NCBI GenBank assembly: GCA_903893675.1
Contig: CAITNA010000086.1
Coordinates: 1-8,160, forward strand
DNA from: an uncultured Micrococcales bacterium
GTDB lineage: Bacteria > Actinomycetota > Actinomycetes > Actinomycetales > Microbacteriaceae
DNA: 8,160 nt
Reading direction: 5' to 3'
The notes under the pieces are model-generated. The model saw nothing but the letters and a program-made list of their open reading frames with translations. It was not told where the DNA came from and searched no databases. A program made the translations under genes and the position numbers. Below are positions 4,163 through 8,160 of the stretch, one piece after another (position 1 is the stretch's first letter; the number at the start of each line of letters is the position of its first letter).

Positions 4163-5551
4163 CTAGTCGAGCAGCAGTGCTGGCTCCTCGATGACCGAAG
4201 CCACGTCCTGCACGAAGCGCGAGGCCACGTCGCCGTCGACCACGCGGTGGTCGAAAGTTGCGCCGATGGTGGTGACCTGGCGAACCACGATCTCGTTGTC
4301 GACAACCCAAGGCTTCGGGCGAATCGAGCCGAGGGCAACGATGCCAACTTCGCCTGGGTTCAAAATCGGGGTTCCGGTGTCGACACCAAAGACACCGATG
4401 TTGGTGATGGTGATCGTGCCGTCAGCCATGTCGGCAGGTGTGGTCTTGCCCTCGCGGGCGGTGTTCGATAGCTGCTCGATCGCGCGAGCCAGCTCGAGCA
4501 ACGACATCTTGTCTGCATCCTTGATGTTCGGAACGATCAGGCCGCGCGGGGTTGCCGCTGCGATGCCGAAGTTGACGAAGTTGTGAACGATGATCTCTTC
4601 GTCGGTCCAGGTTGAGTTCACGGTTGGGTTGCGGCGCACTGCCCACATCATTGCCTTGGCCATGATGAGAAGCGGCGTAACCTTCACGCCGGCAAAGTCG
4701 GCTGAGTTCTTCAGGCGCTTAACGTATTCCATCGTGCGGGTCGCGTCGACGTCAACAAAGATGCTCACGTGCGGTGCGGTGAACGCCGAACGAACCATCG
4801 CGGTGGCGATTGCCTTGCGCACTCCCTTTACTGGGATGCGCTCCTCGCGCTCACTCTTTGGCTCGGGTGTCGATAGGTTCTTGAACACGCTCGCCTGCTG
4901 GGCTCCGGCGAGAACATCCTCGCGGGTAATTTCACCCGCATACCCGGTGGCCTTGACCTTGGTCAGGTCGACGCCGAGGTCCTTCGCGAGCTTGCGAATC
5001 GGTGGCTTGGCGATGACGCTGAGTTCGGCTGGAACGACTGCGATCAGACTGGTGGCTGGTGCGCCTGGGATGAGCGGAATCGCCGAGGTCGCAGGTGCGA
5101 CTACCGGAACCGGAGTGATTGGTCCGCGAGCGCGGCGGCGCGAGTGGCCGGCGGTTGCTGCGACTCCGTAGCCAACCAGTGGCTTCATGACTTCTTCGCT
5201 GGCTACAGAGGCCGCTGCATCTGCAACCGCCTGGTGTGCCGACTGAGCAACTTCTGCGTCGATGGTTGGCATGCTCGCGGTGGCCACGGCTCCGACGGCT
5301 CCGTCTGAAACGGTGGCTGCGATGATCGGCTTGCCGACCTCGACGGTCTGACCCTCCTGCGCGAGCAGCTCGGTGACAACGCCTTCGAATGGGCAAGGCA
5401 ACTCAACGAGCGACTTTGCGGTTTCGATCTCGACGATGATCTGGTTTACCGAGACGCGATCGCCGACTGCAACTTTCCAGCTGACGATTTCGGCTTCGGT
5501 TAGGCCTTCGCCGACATCCGGCAAATTGAAGTACGCGATCTGACTCATCAT
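4163..5551 (-). CDS. bkdC: Dihydrolipoamide acyltransferase (E2) of a 2-oxoacid dehydrogenase complex
   Basis: The 462-residue E2 core transfers the acyl group from E1 via its lipoyl arm to CoA. There is a single lipoyl domain (about 4-80) with the lipoyl lysine K46 in IETAKS. An Ala/Pro/Val-rich linker follows, then the peripheral E1/E3-binding domain (about 183-216; PPIRKLAKDLGVDL, GEITREDV). A second linker leads to the acyltransferase domain (about 236-462) with the active-site motif DHRVVDG (H435, D439). The length is normal for a one-lipoyl E2. ATG 5551 is directly followed by ATG 5548; the latter has better spacing from AGGAG (6 bases), so the true start may be one codon later. It is the last of the three operon genes, 6 bases after E1 beta. 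No E3 is encoded nearby. Substrate is inferred to be branched-chain 2-oxoacids, since most actinobacteria use AceE for pyruvate; the pdhC label is often used for this gene. Confidence 0.93.
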   Translation of the reverse strand: MMSQIAYFNLPDVGEGLTEAEIVSWKVAVGDRVSVNQIIVEIETAKSLVELPCPFEGVVTELLAQEGQTVEVGKPIIAATVSDGAVGAVATASMPTIDAEVAQSAHQAVADAAASVASEEVMKPLVGYGVAATAGHSRRRARGPITPVPVVAPATSAIPLIPGAPATSLIAVVPAELSVIAKPPIRKLAKDLGVDLTKVKATGYAGEITREDVLAGAQQASVFKNLSTPEPKSEREERIPVKGVRKAIATAMVRSAFTAPHVSIFVDVDATRTMEYVKRLKNSADFAGVKVTPLLIMAKAMMWAVRRNPTVNSTWTDEEIIVHNFVNFGIAAATPRGLIVPNIKDADKMSLLELARAIEQLSNTAREGKTTPADMADGTITITNIGVFGVDTGTPILNPGEVGIVALGSIRPKPWVVDNEIVVRQVTTIGATFDHRVVDGDVASRFVQDVASVIEEPALLLD

Positions 5552-5557
5552 TTACTC

Positions 5558-6541
5558 CTAGTAAGCCAACACTCGGTCGACTGCTTCGAGAATGCGGTCT
5601 GCATCCGGCAAGAAAAGTTCTTCGAGTTTCGCCGCTGGGTATGGCACGTCGAAACCACCAACACGGATGATCGGTGCCTCGAGGTGATAGAACGCGAGCT
5701 CTGCAACGCGCGCTGCGATTTCAGAAGAAACTGAAACGAAAGTGCTCGCCTCGGATGCGACTACCAAGCGACCGGTCTTCTTAACCGATTCAACGATGGT
5801 TGCGAAATCAATTGGCGACATCGAGCGAATGTCGATCACTTCGACCGAGTTGCCTTCGGCCGCTGCGATCTCTGCTGCCTGAAGTGCAACAGGAACCATC
5901 GGTCCGTAGGTTGCGATGGTCACGTGAGTGCCCTCGCGCAAAACTTGGGCTGCGTGCAGGTGAGCAGGTGCTCCATCGAGGTTCACCGTGCCCTTCTGCC
6001 AATAGCGTCGCTTTGGTTCGAAGAACAGCACAGGGTCAGTTGACTCGATTGCCTGCTGAATCATCCAGTAGGCGTCGTTTGAATTGCTCGGGCTGACCAC
6101 GCGCAAGCCTGGTGTGTGTGCGAAGTATGCCTCTGGGCTTTCGCTGTGGTGCTCGACCGCACCGATGCCGCCGCCGTAAGGAACGCGGATGACCACCGGC
6201 ATGGTCAAGAAGCCTTCCGAGCGGTTCTGAAGTCTTGCAAGCTGCGAAGTGATCTGGTCAAACGCAGGAAAGATGAAGCCGTCGAACTGAATCTCGACGA
6301 TTGGGCGATAGCCGCGCATTGCCAAACCGATTGCAGTTCCGACGATGCCAGACTCAGCGATTGGTGAGTTGAACACGCGGCTCTGGCCGAACTCCTTGTG
6401 CAGGCCCTCGGTAACGCGGAACACGCCACCGAGCTCGGCTACGTCTTCACCGAAAATAAGAGTCTTCGGGTCGTTGACTAGGGCCTGACGCAAGCCGGCG
6501 TTGATTGCCTTTGCGATTGGCATCTCGACGATGTTGTTCAC
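5558..6541 (-). CDS. bkdB: 2-oxoacid dehydrogenase E1 component, beta subunit
   Basis: This 327-residue protein is the beta subunit of the thiamine-diphosphate-dependent E1 heterotetramer, which decarboxylates the 2-oxoacid and acylates the lipoyl group of E2. Family motifs seen are IFGEDVAELGGVFRVTEGL (29-47), FNSPIAESGIVGTAIGLA (57-74, with E63 as the expected cofactor-contacting Glu), the HHSES.E loop (131-137) and TPGLRVVSPS (143-152). The C-terminal transketolase domain follows. The length is typical. The GTG start at 6541 shares its first base with the TAG stop of the alpha gene (TAGTG), which implies translational coupling. An ATG six codons later is a less likely alternative, as neither has a clear ribosome site. 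Often annotated as pdhB or as a generic alpha-ketoacid dehydrogenase beta subunit. Confidence 0.94.
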   Translation of the reverse strand: MNNIVEMPIAKAINAGLRQALVNDPKTLIFGEDVAELGGVFRVTEGLHKEFGQSRVFNSPIAESGIVGTAIGLAMRGYRPIVEIQFDGFIFPAFDQITSQLARLQNRSEGFLTMPVVIRVPYGGGIGAVEHHSESPEAYFAHTPGLRVVSPSNSNDAYWMIQQAIESTDPVLFFEPKRRYWQKGTVNLDGAPAHLHAAQVLREGTHVTIATYGPMVPVALQAAEIAAAEGNSVEVIDIRSMSPIDFATIVESVKKTGRLVVASEASTFVSVSSEIAARVAELAFYHLEAPIIRVGGFDVPYPAAKLEELFLPDADRILEAVDRVLAY

Positions 6542-7659
6542 TATTCGTCACCGCCAAACGAAGCTTCGTAGTTTTCAAGCCACGCCATCTGCTCATCAAT
6601 CAGCGGGTGCTGCTGCGAGTAAACGTGCTTGAACATGTTTTCCACCGGTGGGTTCTGAAGTGCGAAAGTTGCCTCGCGAATTTCGCGACTCATCTCTTCG
6701 CCAGCATGTGCAACGTCGTCGAAGAAGTCTTGACCAATTCCATTGCGACGCAAGAATTTCTCGAGGCGATCCAGCGGATCGCGCGCCTTCCAATATTCGA
6801 CTTCTGCATCGTCGCGATATTTGGTTGGGTCATCCGAAGTTGTGTGTGCACCGATTCGATAGGTCAATGCCTCGATCAGGTGCGGGCCTGCGCCTTCGCG
6901 CGCATCATCCATGTGCTTCTTGGTTACCGCGTATGCGGCCAAGACATCGTTGCCGTCGATTCGGGTGCCTGGCACGCCGAAGCCTTCACCGCGTCGGTAA
7001 AGCGGAACCTTGGTCTGTGCATCGGTGCGCGATGAAATTGCCCACTGATTGTTTTGGCAGAAGAAGACGATTGGCGACTGATTGATGGCCGCGAACAACA
7101 GTGCCTCGCTGACGTCGCCCTCTGCGGTTGCGCCGTCGCCGAAGTATGAGATCACAGCGAGGTCTTCGGCCTTGTTGCCGGTAGCAACCTTGCCGTCGAA
7201 CTTGACGCCCATCGCATAGCCGGTGGCGTGCAGCACCTGGGTGCCGAGAACGATTGCGTAAAGGTGGAAACGAGTTTCGTCTGGGTTCCAGCCGCCGTGA
7301 TTAACACCGCGCAGCATTTTCAGAATCGACATCAAGTCGATGTCGTGAGTGATTGCGACGCCGTGCTCGCGATAGCTCGGGAAGATGTGGTCGTTCGGGC
7401 CAACGCCGTAACCCGAACCGATCTGTGCGGCCTCCTGGCCGATTGCAGGAATCCAGAGTCCAAGCTGGCCCTGACGCTGGAGCGCGTTGGCCTCATTGTC
7501 GAAGCGACGGCAGCGAGCCATGTCGCGATAAAACTTGAGGTAATCCTGCTCGGTTAGCTCGCGCAGGTATTCGCCATATTGGGCAAGGTTCGCAGGAACC
7601 TTCACGTCGCCGTCTGGCGACAGGAACTGCACCAGCGGTGATTCAGCGTCAATACTCAC
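6541..7659 (-). CDS. bkdA: 2-oxoacid dehydrogenase E1 component, alpha subunit (branched-chain type)
   Basis: The alpha subunit of E1 carries most of the thiamine-diphosphate site. Numbered from GTG 7659 (372 residues), it has the cofactor motif GDGATAEGD starting at 174 and ending with the NN of CQNNQWAIS (203-204). The loop YRIGAHTTSDDPTKYR (267-282) matches branched-chain E1 alpha, and also bacillus-type pyruvate E1. The TIGR-style name pyruvate dehydrogenase E1 alpha (pdhA) is therefore common, while M. tuberculosis homologues are called bkdA. Two starts are possible. GTG 7683 gives 380 residues but leaves only 9 bases to the divergent gene. GTG 7659 is 7 bases after a -10-like TAGATT, fitting a leaderless start, and is preferred. 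Neither has a Shine-Dalgarno site. The gene leads the operon alpha-beta-E2. Confidence 0.92.
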   Translation of the reverse strand: MSIDAESPLVQFLSPDGDVKVPANLAQYGEYLRELTEQDYLKFYRDMARCRRFDNEANALQRQGQLGLWIPAIGQEAAQIGSGYGVGPNDHIFPSYREHGVAITHDIDLMSILKMLRGVNHGGWNPDETRFHLYAIVLGTQVLHATGYAMGVKFDGKVATGNKAEDLAVISYFGDGATAEGDVSEALLFAAINQSPIVFFCQNNQWAISSRTDAQTKVPLYRRGEGFGVPGTRIDGNDVLAAYAVTKKHMDDAREGAGPHLIEALTYRIGAHTTSDDPTKYRDDAEVEYWKARDPLDRLEKFLRRNGIGQDFFDDVAHAGEEMSREIREATFALQNPPVENMFKHVYSQQHPLIDEQMAWLENYEASFGGDE

Positions 7660-7666
7660 GGGGTCA

Positions 7667-7692
7667 AATCTACCTTGTGGCACAATCTGAGC
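7667..7692. promoter_or_regulatory. Divergent promoter region with palindrome TTGTGGCACAA
   Basis: A perfect 11-base odd-centred palindrome TTGTG-G-CACAA lies at 7675-7685 in the 33-base gap between the E1 alpha gene and the holin-family gene. To its right, CACAAT (7681-7686) sits 6 bases before ATG 7693 on the plus strand. To its left, on the minus strand, TAGATT (7672-7667) sits 7 bases before GTG 7659. Both are plausible -10 elements of leaderless transcripts. Neither has a clear -35. A protein bound to the palindrome could affect both genes. Confidence 0.4.
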
Positions 7693-8115
7693 ATGGTTCG
7701 ATTCCTACTAAACACCGTGGTCAACGCTGTTGGCCTTTGGCTTGTCACCATCATTGTTCCTGCGATCAAGCTCGCCCCATACGGCGGCAACAACACCTGG
7801 CTGGTGATTCTGTCCTATCTATTGGTGGCCGCGATCTTCGGTCTGGTGCACGCAATCATCGGCCCAATCATCAAAATCGTGTCGATTCCGCTCTACATCC
7901 TTACTTTCGGCCTGATCAACCTGGTCATCAACGGCGCTCTGCTGCTGTTTGTGGCTTGGCTCTCGCAGACCATCGGCTCGCCGATCTTCTCGATTGACGG
8001 TTTCACCCACGAAGGGTTGACGGTCAATTCGCTTGGATGGGCCATCCTGGGCGGTTTGATTCTGAGCATCGTGGGCTACATCGGCCGCAAGGTCTTCGCT
8101 AAGGTGCTTCCCTAA
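7693..8115 (+). CDS. Phage-holin-4_2 / YvlD-family membrane protein
   Basis: The 140-residue protein has four predicted membrane helices (about 4-24, 35-57, 66-92 and 112-131). The family pattern is clear: RFLLNTVVNAVGLWL, the loop GLVHAIIGPIIKIVSIPLYILTFGL, then FVAWLSQ. A short extracytoplasmic segment (about 93-111) lies between helices 3 and 4. The Pfam family is named after a mycobacteriophage protein, but chromosomal copies are widespread as single genes with no lysis partner, as here. Its function is unknown, and a holin role should not be assumed. ATG 7693 was chosen because it starts the family N-terminus; the frame extends to TTG 7675, but that codon lies in the palindrome. No ribosome site is seen, so a leaderless mRNA is likely. 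The gene is divergent from the E1 alpha operon and is the only plus-strand gene. Confidence 0.88.
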   Translation: MVRFLLNTVVNAVGLWLVTIIVPAIKLAPYGGNNTWLVILSYLLVAAIFGLVHAIIGPIIKIVSIPLYILTFGLINLVINGALLLFVAWLSQTIGSPIFSIDGFTHEGLTVNSLGWAILGGLILSIVGYIGRKVFAKVLP

Positions 8116-8160
8116 CCCCAAACTCAAAGAATCTCGAGCTGCCTGGCGGGGCGGCAACCG

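Noticed and set aside
7675..7692. Start of the holin-family protein at TTG 7675
   Set aside because: This adds six residues not seen in the family and lies inside the palindrome; ATG 7693 gives the expected N-terminus.
7693..8115. Phage or lysis module
   Set aside because: The family name includes holin, but there is no endolysin, integrase or structural gene nearby, and the gene sits among housekeeping genes.
8116..8160. Possible end of a convergent minus-strand gene, and a GCTGCC/GGCGGC hairpin
   Set aside because: A minus-strand frame is open from the right edge to a TGA near 8124, but about 12 codons are too few to judge. The hairpin has a G-U pair and no T-tract, so it is not called as a terminator.

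Overview
The window looks like chromosomal DNA from an actinobacterium, most probably the Micrococcales/Microbacteriaceae. The evidence is a CopD protein of the actinobacterial 'DPGAIVRWGLP' type, a Zur of the mycobacterial FurB type, the gene order rpmB-rpmG-rpsN with zinc-free ribosomal proteins, a branched-chain-type 2-oxoacid dehydrogenase, and several promoters that place the start codon at or near the predicted transcript start (leaderless mRNAs). Base composition is only moderately GC-rich for this phylum, which would fit one of the small-genome aquatic members. That last step is inference. No insertion sequence, phage module, CRISPR array, tRNA or rRNA is visible.

Almost everything is on the minus strand. 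Read in the direction of transcription (right to left), the order starts with a three-gene operon for a 2-oxoacid dehydrogenase complex: E1 alpha (6541-7659), E1 beta (5558-6541) and E2 (4163-5551). It is tightly packed, with a 1-base overlap and then a 6-base gap, and has no E3 gene. Next comes a small operon with a 71-residue membrane protein of unknown function (3899-4114) and the zinc regulator zur (3476-3883). Its promoter carries a near-consensus Zur box over a perfect -35 hexamer. Then come rpmB-rpmG-rpsN (2645-3373), ending in a strong intrinsic terminator. A roughly 310-base gap with several dyad symmetries precedes the HU gene (2054-2335), which ends in a UUCG-loop terminator. Last are a secreted protein with a duplicated four-cysteine module (794-1936) and a CopD-type membrane protein running off the left edge (1-784).

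The only plus-strand gene is a four-helix membrane protein of the phage-holin-4_2/YvlD family (7693-8115). It is divergent from E1 alpha across a 33-base gap holding a perfect 11-base palindrome.

The best leads are the Zur-controlled small membrane protein with zur, the duplicated secreted protein with three 20-bp-spaced direct repeats in front of it, and the recurring leaderless promoter geometry. Most of the rest is ordinary housekeeping content.
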